From: Micromonospora haikouensis
Lineage (GTDB): Bacteria; Actinomycetota; Actinomycetes; Mycobacteriales; Micromonosporaceae
DNA: 64,000 nucleotides
Assembly: GCF_900091595.1 (NCBI RefSeq)
Contig: NZ_FMCW01000019.1
Coordinates: 62,001-126,000, forward strand
Reading direction: 5' to 3'
In this document: piece by piece, positions 7,386 through 15,620 of the stretch
Layout: each line of letters begins with the position of its first letter
Numbering within the stretch: the stretch's first letter is position 1
Made by a program: the position numbers and the translations under genes
The notes under the pieces: generated by a model
The model's input: only the letters and a program-made list of their open reading frames with translations
Database searches by the model: none
Told to the model about the DNA's origin: nothing

Positions 7386-10328
7386 TCAGCGCTGGTCGGA
7401 CGCGGCCGTCGGACCTGCCTCACCGGAGTCGGAGCCGGCGGTCGCCTCCGGGCCGTCGACCCGCTGCGGCTCGGCCCCGGCCGGCGGCGTCCCACCGTCG
7501 GCCGGCTGCGCCGCGGCGGCGGCCGGGGCCGGGTCGGCGGCGGCCGGAGCCGGGGCAGCCGCGTCGGCGGCAGTCGGCTCGCCGGACCCGGCCGGCTCGG
7601 CGTCCGCGTCCGCGACCGGTGCTCCGGCAGCCTGCGGGGCAGGCGACCCGGCTGCCGACGGTGCCTCGTCGTCGGCCGGCGTCGCCACGGCGGGCGGTGC
7701 CGGCGTCGTCGCAGCGGCGGGTGCCGCCGCGACGGCGGGCTCCACCGGCGTCACGGAAGCCGGCTGGGCCGGGGTCACGGCGGCGGGCGGAGCGGCGACC
7801 GGCACCGCACCGGTGGCCCGCGCGGTCGGGGCGGCCGACTCGGCCGGCTCCGACCCGCCGAAGAGCCGGGGCAGCGTGGCGGTGTGCGCGGCGGACAACT
7901 CGTCCAGGCCGATCCGGAACTGGTCGCGCACCTCCAGCGCGCCGCTCGCCGGGTCGGTGACGCCGATGAACTCCCACGGGACCCCGCGCTCGGCGCAGAG
8001 CGCGGTGAACGCCTTCTCGTGGCCGCGCGGCACCGAGACCAGGGCCCGCCCGGCCGACTCGCTGAACAGGAAGACGAACGGCATCGAGCCGCCGGCGAAC
8101 TGCTCCGGCACCGCGATCACCGCGCCGACCCCGCGCCGCAGGCAGGACTCGACCAGGCTCTGCGCGAGACCACCGTCGGAGAGGTCGTGCGCGGAGCTGA
8201 GGTGCCCGACCCGGGCCGCCTCGGCCAGCAGGTCGGCCAGCTGCCGCTCGCGGCCCAGGTCGACCTGCGGCGGGATGCCGCCGAGGTGCTCGTGGGTCAC
8301 CCAGGCCCACTCGGAACCGGAGAGCTCCACGTGGGTCTCGCCGAGCAGGAAGAGCTGGTCGTGGTCGCCGCCGGTGCGCGGGACGAAGCCCATCGGCACC
8401 CGGCTGGCCACGTCGTCCAGCACGCCGAGCACGCCCACCACCGGGGTGGGGTGGATCGCCGCCGCGCCGGTCTGGTTGTAGAAGCTGACGTTGCCGCCGG
8501 TCACCGGGATGCCCAGCTCCAGGCAGCCGTCCGCCAGGCCGCGCACGGCCTCGGCGAACTGCCACATCACGCCCGGGTCCTCGGGCGAGCCGAAGTTGAG
8601 GCAGTTGGTCACGGCGATCGGCTTCGCGCCGGTCACGGCCACGTTCCGGTACGCCTCGGCCAGCGCCAGCCTGGTGCCGTGGTACGGGTCGAGGCGGGCG
8701 TACCGGCCGTTGCCGTCCAGCGACAGGGCCACGCCGAGGCCGGTGCGCTCGTCGATGCGGATCACGCCGGAGTCCTCCGGCTGGGCGAGCACGGTGTTGC
8801 CCAGCACGTACCGGTCGTACTGCTCGGTGACCCAGGTCTTGTCGGCGAGGTTCGGCGACGCGATCATGCGCAGCACGGTCTCGCGCAGGGCCTCCGGCGT
8901 CGACGGCCGGGGCAGCGTCTCGGCGCGGTCGGCCTGGAGCAGGATCAGGTCGGCCGGCTCGCGCATCGGGCGGGCGTAGACCGGACCGTCGTCGACCAGC
9001 GACCCCGGCGGGACGTCCACGACGAGCTGGTCGCGCCAGGTGATCACCAGGCGGCCGGGCCGACCGTCCGGCGACGGCGCGGTGACCTCGCCGATCGCGG
9101 TGGCCCAGACGCCCCACTTCTCGGCGGTCTTGAGCACCGCCTCCAGCTTGTCCGGGGCGACGACCAGCAGCATCCGCTCCTGGGACTCGCTGGCCAGGAT
9201 CTCCTGCGGCTCCATCGACGCCTCGCGCAGCGGGACCCGCTCCAGCCAGACCCGCATGCCGGTGCCGGCCGACGCGGCCGTCTCGGTGAGCGCGCAGGTC
9301 AGGCCCGCGCCGCCGAGGTCCTGGATGCCGACGACCAGCTCGGCGTCGTACAGCTCCAGGCACGCCTCGATCAGCAGCTTCTCCATGAAGGGGTCGCCGA
9401 CCTGCACGGACGGGCGGCGCTGCTCGCTGCCCTCGTCGAAGGTGGCGCTGGCCAGCACCGACACGCCGCCGATGCCGTCGCGGCCCGTCCGGGCGCCCAT
9501 CAGCACCACGACGTTGCCGGGGCCGGTGGCTTCCTTCTTCTGCAGCCGGTCGACCCGCAGCACGCCGAGGCAGAGGGCGTTGACCAGCGGGTTGCCCTGG
9601 TAGCAGGGGTCGAAGACGACCTCGCCGCCGATGTTGGGCAGGCCGAGGCAGTTGCCGTAGCCGCCGACGCCGGCCACCACGCCGGGCAGCACCCGGGCGG
9701 TGTCGGGGTGCTCGGCCGCGCCGAAGCGCAGCGGGTCCATGACGGCGACCGGGCGGGCACCCATGGCGAGGATGTCCCGGACGATGCCGCCGACGCCGGT
9801 CGCCGCGCCCTGGTACGGCTCGACGAAGCTCGGGTGGTTGTGTGACTCGACCTTGAAGGTCACCGCCAGCTCGTCGGAGACCTGGACCACACCGGCGTTC
9901 TCGCCGATGCCGGCCAGCAGCCGGTCGCTCGGCGGGGCCTTCTCGCCGAACTGACGCAGGTGCACCTTGCTCGACTTGTAGGAGCAGTGCTCGCTCCACA
10001 TGATCGAGTACATGGCCAGCTCGGCCTGGGTGGGACGCCGGCCGAGGATCTGCCGGATCCGGTCGTACTCGTCGTCGCGGAGGCCCAGCTCGGAGTACGG
10101 CTGGAGCTCCTCGGGGGTTTCGACGGCGCGCGGCACGGTGTCCAGGCCGTGCGCCCAGTCGGCGGCCGGGACGGGCCGGGACGACTCGGGGTGGACCGGC
10201 TCGCCGGGACGGGCGGCCGGGTCGACCGGGCCGGCCTGCGGCGCCACGGTGGCCGCGAAGGGCTCCGCCGGGGTGGCCGGAAGGCCGCCCGGGGTCTCCC
10301 GTACCGCCGGGTCCGGATGGGTGGTCAT
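7386..10328 (-). CDS. purL: Phosphoribosylformylglycinamidine synthase subunit II, with extra tails
   Basis: PurL makes FGAM from FGAR using ammonia delivered by PurQ with PurS. The core (about residues 75-820) starts QPYSELGLRDDEYDRI and has MWSEHCSYKSSK, ESHNHPS.VEPYQGAATGVGG and ARPVAVMDPLRFG. The protein is 980 residues, against about 750 for usual small PurL. It has a Pro/Ala-rich lead of about 70 residues, supported by a GAGGAGAGG ribosome binding site before the ATG at 10328, and an Ala/Pro/Glu-rich tail of about 160 residues after the LFGGSEP end of the catalytic core. The tail has no recognisable domain and looks disordered. It follows purS-purQ and precedes comB. Confidence 0.96.
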   Translation of the reverse strand: MTTHPDPAVRETPGGLPATPAEPFAATVAPQAGPVDPAARPGEPVHPESSRPVPAADWAHGLDTVPRAVETPEELQPYSELGLRDDEYDRIRQILGRRPTQAELAMYSIMWSEHCSYKSSKVHLRQFGEKAPPSDRLLAGIGENAGVVQVSDELAVTFKVESHNHPSFVEPYQGAATGVGGIVRDILAMGARPVAVMDPLRFGAAEHPDTARVLPGVVAGVGGYGNCLGLPNIGGEVVFDPCYQGNPLVNALCLGVLRVDRLQKKEATGPGNVVVLMGARTGRDGIGGVSVLASATFDEGSEQRRPSVQVGDPFMEKLLIEACLELYDAELVVGIQDLGGAGLTCALTETAASAGTGMRVWLERVPLREASMEPQEILASESQERMLLVVAPDKLEAVLKTAEKWGVWATAIGEVTAPSPDGRPGRLVITWRDQLVVDVPPGSLVDDGPVYARPMREPADLILLQADRAETLPRPSTPEALRETVLRMIASPNLADKTWVTEQYDRYVLGNTVLAQPEDSGVIRIDERTGLGVALSLDGNGRYARLDPYHGTRLALAEAYRNVAVTGAKPIAVTNCLNFGSPEDPGVMWQFAEAVRGLADGCLELGIPVTGGNVSFYNQTGAAAIHPTPVVGVLGVLDDVASRVPMGFVPRTGGDHDQLFLLGETHVELSGSEWAWVTHEHLGGIPPQVDLGRERQLADLLAEAARVGHLSSAHDLSDGGLAQSLVESCLRRGVGAVIAVPEQFAGGSMPFVFLFSESAGRALVSVPRGHEKAFTALCAERGVPWEFIGVTDPASGALEVRDQFRIGLDELSAAHTATLPRLFGGSEPAESAAPTARATGAVPVAAPPAAVTPAQPASVTPVEPAVAAAPAAATTPAPPAVATPADDEAPSAAGSPAPQAAGAPVADADAEPAGSGEPTAADAAAPAPAAADPAPAAAAAQPADGGTPPAGAEPQRVDGPEATAGSDSGEAGPTAASDQR

Positions 10329-10392
10329 GACCTCTCCTCGCTGCGCTCGCCGCCGCAGGGGCGGTGGAGCCGACCGTTGGTGCCGCGCACGG

Positions 10393-11076
10393 TCACGCCG
10401 GCGCCCCCACCAGGTGCTTGAGCACCGAGGTGAAGAAGCCGAGGCCGTCCAGGGAGGGGCCGGTGAGCGCCTCCACGGCGTGCTCGGGGTGCGGCATGAT
10501 GCCGACCACGTTGCCGGCGGGGTTGGTGATGGCGGCGATGTCGCGCTGCGACCCGTTGGGGTTGCCGCCGACGTAGCGGGCGACGACCCGGCCCTCGGCC
10601 TCCAGCTGGTCCAGCGTGGCGGCGTCGGCGACGTAGCAGCCCTCGCCGTTCTTGACCGGGATGAGGATCTCCTGGCCGGCCTGGAAGGCGTTCGTCCACG
10701 CCGTGCCGGCCGCCTCGATCCGCAGGACCTGGTCGCGGTTGCGGAAGTGCAGGTGCTGGTTGCGGGTCAGCGCGCCGGGCAGCAGGTGGGCCTCGCAGAG
10801 GATCTGGAAGCCGTTGCAGATGCCGAGCACCGGCAGGCCGCCCCGGGCGGCGTCCACCAGGGTCTCCATCACCGGCGCGAACCGGGCGATGGCCCCGCAG
10901 CGCAGGTAGTCGCCGTAGGAGAAGCCGCCGGGGAGGACGACGGCGTCCACCCCGCGCAGGTCCGGGTCGCCGTGCCAGAGCCGGACCGGCTCGGCGCCGG
11001 CGATCCGGACGGCACGGGCCGCGTCCCCGTCGTCGAGCGAGCCGGGGAAGGTGACCACACCGACCCGGGCGGTCAC
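10393..11076 (-). CDS. purQ: Phosphoribosylformylglycinamidine synthase subunit I (glutaminase)
   Basis: A 227-residue class I glutamine amidotransferase supplying ammonia to PurL. It has VLPGGFSYGDYLRCGAIAR, the nucleophile elbow GICNGFQIL (Cys near residue 89) and MPHPEHAVE with the catalytic His and Glu. GTG at 11076 overlaps the purS stop as GTGA, so expression is coupled to purS. purL begins 64 bp later. Confidence 0.97.
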   Translation of the reverse strand: MTARVGVVTFPGSLDDGDAARAVRIAGAEPVRLWHGDPDLRGVDAVVLPGGFSYGDYLRCGAIARFAPVMETLVDAARGGLPVLGICNGFQILCEAHLLPGALTRNQHLHFRNRDQVLRIEAAGTAWTNAFQAGQEILIPVKNGEGCYVADAATLDQLEAEGRVVARYVGGNPNGSQRDIAAITNPAGNVVGIMPHPEHAVEALTGPSLDGLGFFTSVLKHLVGAPA

Positions 11077-11336
11077 GGGTGCGCGCCCGCGGTCTCGTCG
11101 GTCTCGACCAGGCGGACGGTGAAGTCCTCGATGACCGGGTTGGCGAGCAGCTTGTCGGCGATCTCCCGGGCCCGGTCCAGGTCCGGTTCACCGGTGAAGT
11201 CGATCTCGATCCGCCTGCCGATCCGGACAGAGGCGACGTCGCTGACGCCGAGCCGGGGCAGCGCGTTTGCGACGGCCTGGCCCTGAGGATCGAGGATCTC
11301 GGGCTTGAGCATGACGTCGACGACGACGCGAGGCAC
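11073..11336 (-). CDS. purS: Phosphoribosylformylglycinamidine synthase subunit PurS
   Basis: An 87-residue protein with the PurS pattern VVVDVMLKPEILDPQGQAV..ALPRLG and RIGRRIEIDF, the scaffold that links PurQ to PurL. GTG at 11336 follows AGGAG at six bases. It is the first gene of the purS-purQ-purL-comB unit, so the main promoter should lie between 11337 and about 11600 on the minus strand; no convincing box was identified there. Confidence 0.95.
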   Translation of the reverse strand: MPRVVVDVMLKPEILDPQGQAVANALPRLGVSDVASVRIGRRIEIDFTGEPDLDRAREIADKLLANPVIEDFTVRLVETDETAGAHP

Positions 11337-11574
11337 TGGGCACTCCTGACTGTGTACGCAGTTGGGTGCCGACCCACAACGGGCGAGCGCAGCCAGCCTA
11401 CCTGGCAGATACCGCCTCAGCCGCACCGGCCGGGCGCGGTTCAGGCAGTGATCAACATAACCGGCGGAACGCGGGGCCGCTCCGTGTCCGATCACACGCG
11501 AAACGTCCCGGAGCAGGCGGTTCACCACGCCAGTGGTCGCCAAATTGTTACATCGGCTAGTCTCGATCGAAGCC

Positions 11575-11603
11575 TTGCCGCCAGAATTGGCCACCCCTAG
11601 TAT
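11575..11603 (+). promoter_or_regulatory. Candidate promoter for the S1 protease gene
   Basis: TTGCCG at 11575-11580 and TAGTAT at 11598-11603 are separated by 17 bases and each matches four of six vegetative consensus bases. This would give a leader of about 90 bases before the ATG at 11703. The interval 11337-11702 between purS and the protease holds no gene that I can support and is locally A/T-richer than its surroundings, as expected for a divergent promoter region. Confidence 0.45.
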
Positions 11604-11702
11604 CCATCGATACAGATCAATGGAAGTCCTGGCGGGTGACCCCCGCGCCCGCCGGCACGACCGACCCGGCGACCCCGGGTCCTAGGCAAGGAGTACGTCC
11701 CC

Positions 11703-12386
11703 ATGCGCATCCGTTCCCTGCTCGCCGTGGCCGGTGCCGCCCTGGCCGGCGTCCTCGGCGTCACCAGCGCCGCCACCGCCGCACCGGCCGGCCCCCAGCC
11801 CATCATCGGCGGCGGCACCGTCTCCTCCGCACCGTGGGCCGCCGCCGTCTTCAGCAACGGCTCCTTCACCTGCTCCGGCAGCGTGATCGCCTCGACGTGG
11901 GTGCTCACCGCCCGGCACTGCGTCAGCGGCACCATGTCCGTGCGGATCGGCAGCGTCTACTACGCCTCCGGCGGCACCACCCGCACCGTGAGCGCCTCCT
12001 ACACCCGCTACGACCTGGCGCTGCTGCGGCTCTCCAGCGCGGTCAGCACCTCCACCGTCTCGCTGGCCAGCAGCAACCCGCCGGTCAACTCCACCAACAC
12101 GATCTACGGCTGGGGCATGACCTGCTACAGCGGCTGCGGCGCGTCCAGCCAGCTCAAGACCGCCAGCGTCCGGGTGACCAGCACGAACGTCACCGACGCG
12201 TACGGCGGCCAGGCGATCCGGAGCACCGCGGTCAACGGCAACGCGTGGCGGGGCGACTCGGGCGGCCCGCAGTTCTACAACGGCCAGCAGGTGGGCGTCG
12301 CCTCCACCGCCGACGGCGTGAGCATCCAGAACTACGGCAGTGTCGCGTACAACCGGGCCTGGATCACCTCCGTGGCCGGTGTCTGA
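11703..12386 (+). CDS. Secreted S1-family (chymotrypsin-fold) serine protease
   Basis: The 227-residue preprotein has a signal peptide of about 27 residues and a short propeptide ending before IIGGG, the new N-terminus after activation. The catalytic triad is visible: His72 in LTARHC, Asp104 in YDLALLRL and Ser186 in GDSGGP. AAGGAG precedes the ATG. Six residues before the catalytic Ser, the S1-pocket base is Asn rather than the trypsin Asp, so Arg/Lys specificity is not expected. The usual 191-220 disulfide is missing because Trp replaces the first Cys. It probably acts outside the cell. Confidence 0.93.
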   Translation: MRIRSLLAVAGAALAGVLGVTSAATAAPAGPQPIIGGGTVSSAPWAAAVFSNGSFTCSGSVIASTWVLTARHCVSGTMSVRIGSVYYASGGTTRTVSASYTRYDLALLRLSSAVSTSTVSLASSNPPVNSTNTIYGWGMTCYSGCGASSQLKTASVRVTSTNVTDAYGGQAIRSTAVNGNAWRGDSGGPQFYNGQQVGVASTADGVSIQNYGSVAYNRAWITSVAGV

Positions 12387-12515
12387 CGGTTAGCGCCCTC
12401 CTCGGCGCGGATGGTCGGCCGAGCGCCGACCGTCCGCGCCGACCCCTTTTGCAGCATCCGATCAGGTGACCACGGCCGACGAACCGCCGCCCGCCGGTGC
12501 GACAGCATCAGAACC

Positions 12516-12977
12516 GTGCTGGTCGTGACGACGGATCAACTGCCCGGCTACGAGATCCGCCAGATCCTCGGCGAAGTGGTGTCCTCGATGGCCAGGACGC
12601 GCAACCCGTACCGCGAGGGGGTGAAGAACCTCCGCGGCGGCGCGTACGACCCCATGGCGCCGGACAACCTGACCCGCTGGCGTACGGACTCGGTGGCCCG
12701 CCTCGGCGAGGAGGCCCGCCGCCTCGGCGCGAACGCCGTGATCGGCATGCGCTTCGACAGCCGGGACTGCGGCGAGATGTGGATGGAGATCTGCGCGTAC
12801 GGGACCGCGGTCATCGTGGCCGCCAAGACCCCGGACGTCATGCCCCCGGACCAGCCGATGATCGCCGCCGACACGGCACACGACCCGGCGATCGCCGAGG
12901 CCCCGGGCGGCATAGCCGAACCGGCGAGCGCCCCCAACCTCTCCTCGGCCGCCGAAACCCCCACCCGCAACGCGTGA
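12516..12977 (+). CDS. YbjQ/UPF0145 family protein
   Basis: The 153-residue protein shows the YbjQ pattern: VVTTDQLPGYEIRQILGEVVSSMARTRN, then ARLGEEARRLGANAVIGMRFDSR and an AYGTAVIV strand. YbjQ proteins form pentamers and are called putative heavy-metal-binding, but their function is unknown. The domain ends near residue 110 and an Ala/Pro-rich tail follows. GTG at 12516 and GTG at 12525 are both possible; neither has a clear ribosome binding site. Confidence 0.85.
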   Translation: MLVVTTDQLPGYEIRQILGEVVSSMARTRNPYREGVKNLRGGAYDPMAPDNLTRWRTDSVARLGEEARRLGANAVIGMRFDSRDCGEMWMEICAYGTAVIVAAKTPDVMPPDQPMIAADTAHDPAIAEAPGGIAEPASAPNLSSAAETPTRNA

Positions 12978-13018
12978 CCCCCCCACCCACCCGGCCCGGG
13001 GTCGGCCGGGGTCGGGTC

Positions 13019-13078
13019 GGTGATCAAGAGAAAAGTGTCAGAGTTGATCTCCAGCATGACGCAAATCTCTTGATCACC
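13019..13078. repeat. 60-bp palindromic element with GGTGATCAAGAG ends
   Basis: GGTGATCAAGAG at 13019-13030 is perfectly inverted at 13067-13078, with 36 bases between, including a CATGACGCAAAT segment. It lies between the convergent ybjQ-like gene and purB. From memory, elements with these ends and a GCGTCATG core are frequent in Micromonospora-type genomes. It could act as a terminator hairpin, a REP-like sequence or a miniature transposable element. Confidence 0.75.
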
Positions 13079-13109
13079 GGGGCGAACCGGGGGGTGGGGG
13101 CGGGGTGGG

Positions 13110-14543
13110 TCAGAGGATGGGGGGTGGGGTGTAGGTGGCTGCCTTGGGGTGGGTGAGGGCGATCTTGGCGATGCGGGTGGTCACCCGGTCGACCTGGGCG
13201 CCGGCGGTGCCCACGAAGGCCGTCCGGTCGGCGATCAGCGCGTCGATGTCGGCGCGGGACAGGCCCAGCCGGTCGTCCGCCGCCAGCCGGTCGAACAGGT
13301 CGTTCTCGGTGGCGCCCTGCTCCCGCATGGCCAGCGCCACGCCGACCGCGTGCTCCTTGATCGCCTCGTGCGCCGCCTCCCGGCCGACGCCCCGGCGCAC
13401 CGCCGCGACCAGGATCTTCGTCGTAGCCAGGAAGGGCAGGAAGCGCTCCAGCTCCCGGTTGACCACCGCCGGGTACGCCCCGAACTCGTCCAGCACGGTG
13501 AGGAAGGTCTGGAACAGCCCGTCGGCGGCGAAGAACGCGTCCGGCAGGGCCACCCGGCGGACCACCGAGCAGGAGACGTCCCCCTCGTTCCACTGGTCGC
13601 CGGCCAGCTCGCCGACCATCGACAGGTAGCCCCGGATGATCACCGCGAAGCCGTTCACCCGCTCGCTGGACCGGGTGTTCATCTTGTGCGGCATCGCGCT
13701 GGAGCCCACCTGGCCCGGCTTGAAGCCCTCGGTGGCCAGCTCCTGGCCGACCATCAGCCGGATCGTGGTGGCCAGCGACGACGGCGCGGCGGCGACCTGG
13801 GCCAGCGCGGCGAGCACGTCGAAGTCGAGCGAACGGGGGTAGACCTGGCCGACGCTGTCCAGCACCCGGGCGAAGCCGAGGTGCTCGGCGACCCGGCGCT
13901 CCAGCTCGGCCACCTTGTCGGCGTCGCCGTCGAAGAGGTCGAGCTGGTCGGCGGCGGTGCCGACCGGGCCCTTGATCCCCCGCAGCGGATAGCGGGCGAT
14001 CAGGTCCTCCAGCCGCTCGTACGCGATCAGCAGCTCCTCGGCGGCCGACGCGAAGCGCTTGCCCAGCGTGGTGGCCTGTGCGGCGACGTTGTGCGACCGG
14101 CCGGTCATGACCAGCCCGGAGTGCTCGTTGGCGAGCCGGGCGAGCCGGGCGAGGGTGGCCACCACCCGGTCCCGCACCAGCTCCAGCGACGCGCGGACCT
14201 GGAGCTGCTCGACGTTCTCCGTGAGGTCCCGGGAGGTCATCCCCTTGTGCACGTGCTCGTGCCCGGCGAGCGCGCTGAACTCCTCGATGCGGGCCTTCAC
14301 GTCGTGCCGGGTGACCCGCTCCCGCTCGGCGATCGAGGCCAGGTCGACGTCGTCGAGCACCCGCTCGTACGCCTCGACCACGCCGTCGGGAACGGCCACG
14401 CCGAGGTCCCGCTGGGCGCGGAGCACGGCGAGCCAGAGCCGCCGCTCCATCCGTACCTTCTCCTCCGGCGACCAGAGGGCGACCAGTTCGGGCGAGGCGT
14501 ACCGGTGGGCGAGCACGTTCGGGATCGTCGTCACGTGCCTCAT
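13110..14543 (-). CDS. purB: Adenylosuccinate lyase
   Basis: The 477-residue enzyme splits SAICAR and adenylosuccinate, serving both IMP and AMP synthesis. It has the fumarase/aspartase superfamily signature SSAMPHKMNTRSSERV, with the catalytic Ser in the flexible loop, and TGRSHNVAAQATTLGKR with the conserved His. The ATG at 14543 gives MRHVTTIPNVLAHRYASPELV, a normal PurB start; GTG three codons later is possible. It is transcribed alone, with the 60-bp palindrome after its stop. Confidence 0.96.
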   Translation of the reverse strand: MRHVTTIPNVLAHRYASPELVALWSPEEKVRMERRLWLAVLRAQRDLGVAVPDGVVEAYERVLDDVDLASIAERERVTRHDVKARIEEFSALAGHEHVHKGMTSRDLTENVEQLQVRASLELVRDRVVATLARLARLANEHSGLVMTGRSHNVAAQATTLGKRFASAAEELLIAYERLEDLIARYPLRGIKGPVGTAADQLDLFDGDADKVAELERRVAEHLGFARVLDSVGQVYPRSLDFDVLAALAQVAAAPSSLATTIRLMVGQELATEGFKPGQVGSSAMPHKMNTRSSERVNGFAVIIRGYLSMVGELAGDQWNEGDVSCSVVRRVALPDAFFAADGLFQTFLTVLDEFGAYPAVVNRELERFLPFLATTKILVAAVRRGVGREAAHEAIKEHAVGVALAMREQGATENDLFDRLAADDRLGLSRADIDALIADRTAFVGTAGAQVDRVTTRIAKIALTHPKAATYTPPPIL

Positions 14544-14617
14544 TCTCTCGCACGCTCGGACCGCCGCCCGAGCCAGCCCACCCGTGGCGGCGGGGCTGGC
14601 CGGCGTGACGTCGCTGG

Positions 14618-15265
14618 TCAGACGCGCGGGATGTCGTGCACCTTCGCGGTCACCACGATGGTCTTCGACTGCTTGCCGTGCGCGTTGCGGACGGTCAGCG
14701 TGTAGGTGTGCTCCTGGACGTCGCCCTCGCCACCGGAGCAGGGGAAGTTCAGGGTCTCGCTGCCGGCCGGCGGGTAGTTGTCGCCGTACACGCCGGGGCC
14801 GTCGACCGAGAGGGCGACCGAGTCGACGTTGCCGGTCTTCCACTCCACGACGACCGGGGTGCCGGCGATCGGGTTGACGTTGGTCCCGGCCGGGCAGGTC
14901 GGCTTCTGGGCGACCCGGAAGTATCCGATGGTGGGGCCGCTGGACTTGGTGCCGGACCCGCCGCCGCTGCTACCGGAACCGCCGCCGGTCGAACCGCCGC
15001 CCGTGGAACCGCCGCCCGTCGAGCCACCACCGGTGGAGCCGCCGCCCGTCGAGCCGGTGCCGGTGCCGGTGCCACTGTCGCCGGAGCTGGAACCGGAGCC
15101 GGCCGAGACAGGCGCATCGCCGGGTGCCTCGGTGACGGTCGTCTTCGCGGTGGACCCCCCGGAACCCGTGGCGGTGGACGCGCAGCCGGCGGCGGTGAGC
15201 GCGACGGCCAGGCCGAGGACGACGGGGGCGAGGTGGGCGGGGCGGAGCAGGACTCGACCGGGCAT
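14618..15265 (-). CDS. Putative lipoprotein with Gly-Ser-Thr linker
   Basis: The 215-residue product has a lipoprotein signal ending in the lipobox LTAAGC, then a low-complexity linker with five STGGG units, then a globular domain of about 100 residues (IGYFRVAQKPTCPAGT...VVVEWKTGNVDSVALSVDGP...TYTLTVRN..GK..SKTIVVTAKV). The last part looks like an Ig-like/PKD-type beta sandwich with one Cys pair. AAGGAG precedes the ATG at 15265. It would be anchored on the outer face of the membrane. No function is known. Confidence 0.8.
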   Translation of the reverse strand: MPGRVLLRPAHLAPVVLGLAVALTAAGCASTATGSGGSTAKTTVTEAPGDAPVSAGSGSSSGDSGTGTGTGSTGGGSTGGGSTGGGSTGGGSTGGGSGSSGGGSGTKSSGPTIGYFRVAQKPTCPAGTNVNPIAGTPVVVEWKTGNVDSVALSVDGPGVYGDNYPPAGSETLNFPCSGGEGDVQEHTYTLTVRNAHGKQSKTIVVTAKVHDIPRV

Positions 15266-15340
15266 GGCCACTCCTTGACGGGTGCCGCCGGTGACGTCCG
15301 GGCGGGCTGGACCCACAGTAGGGACGCCCGGCAACAGGGA

Positions 15341-15592
15341 TCAGTACGGCGCGGGCCGACCCGTCAGCGCCGTGTAGAGGCCAGCGGCGGCGGCCTCCTC
15401 GGAGTCGTACGCCTGGCGGACGTCGTGCGTCCCGCGTTCGTACAGGCCGATCTCCCAGCGTCCGTCGGGCGAGCGGCGCAGGAACCAGAAGTCGGGCGGG
15501 ACCGGCACGTGCTCGTGCACACCCTCGATCTCGAAGGCGTCCGGGGACAACCCGGCCGCCAGCAGCGCGGCGCGTACGTGATGCCGGTCCAC
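15341..15592 (-). CDS. Small protein, possible immunity partner of the TNT protein
   Basis: An 83-residue cytosolic protein (no signal) with FEIEGVHEHVPVPPDFWFLR, GRWEIGLYERG and a helical YDSEEAAAAGLYTALTG end. GTG at 15592 follows GGAGG at six bases. It begins 28 bp after the stop of the secreted TNT-domain gene in the same direction, which is the usual toxin-then-immunity order. I recall similar small proteins beside actinobacterial secreted-toxin genes, but I cannot name the family. The immunity role is inferred from position only. Confidence 0.65.
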   Translation of the reverse strand: MDRHHVRAALLAAGLSPDAFEIEGVHEHVPVPPDFWFLRRSPDGRWEIGLYERGTHDVRQAYDSEEAAAAGLYTALTGRPAPY

Positions 15593-15620
15593 ACCCGACC
15601 TCCGTTCATCCGGTTCGTCG

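Noticed and set aside
7218..9845. 875-codon plus-strand ORF over purL
   Set aside because: High-GC antisense frame with Arg/Gly-rich composition and no domain; purL on the other strand is unambiguous.
11337..11594. N-terminal extension of PurS to 11594
   Set aside because: The extra residues have no PurS character, and AGGAG stands before the GTG at 11336.
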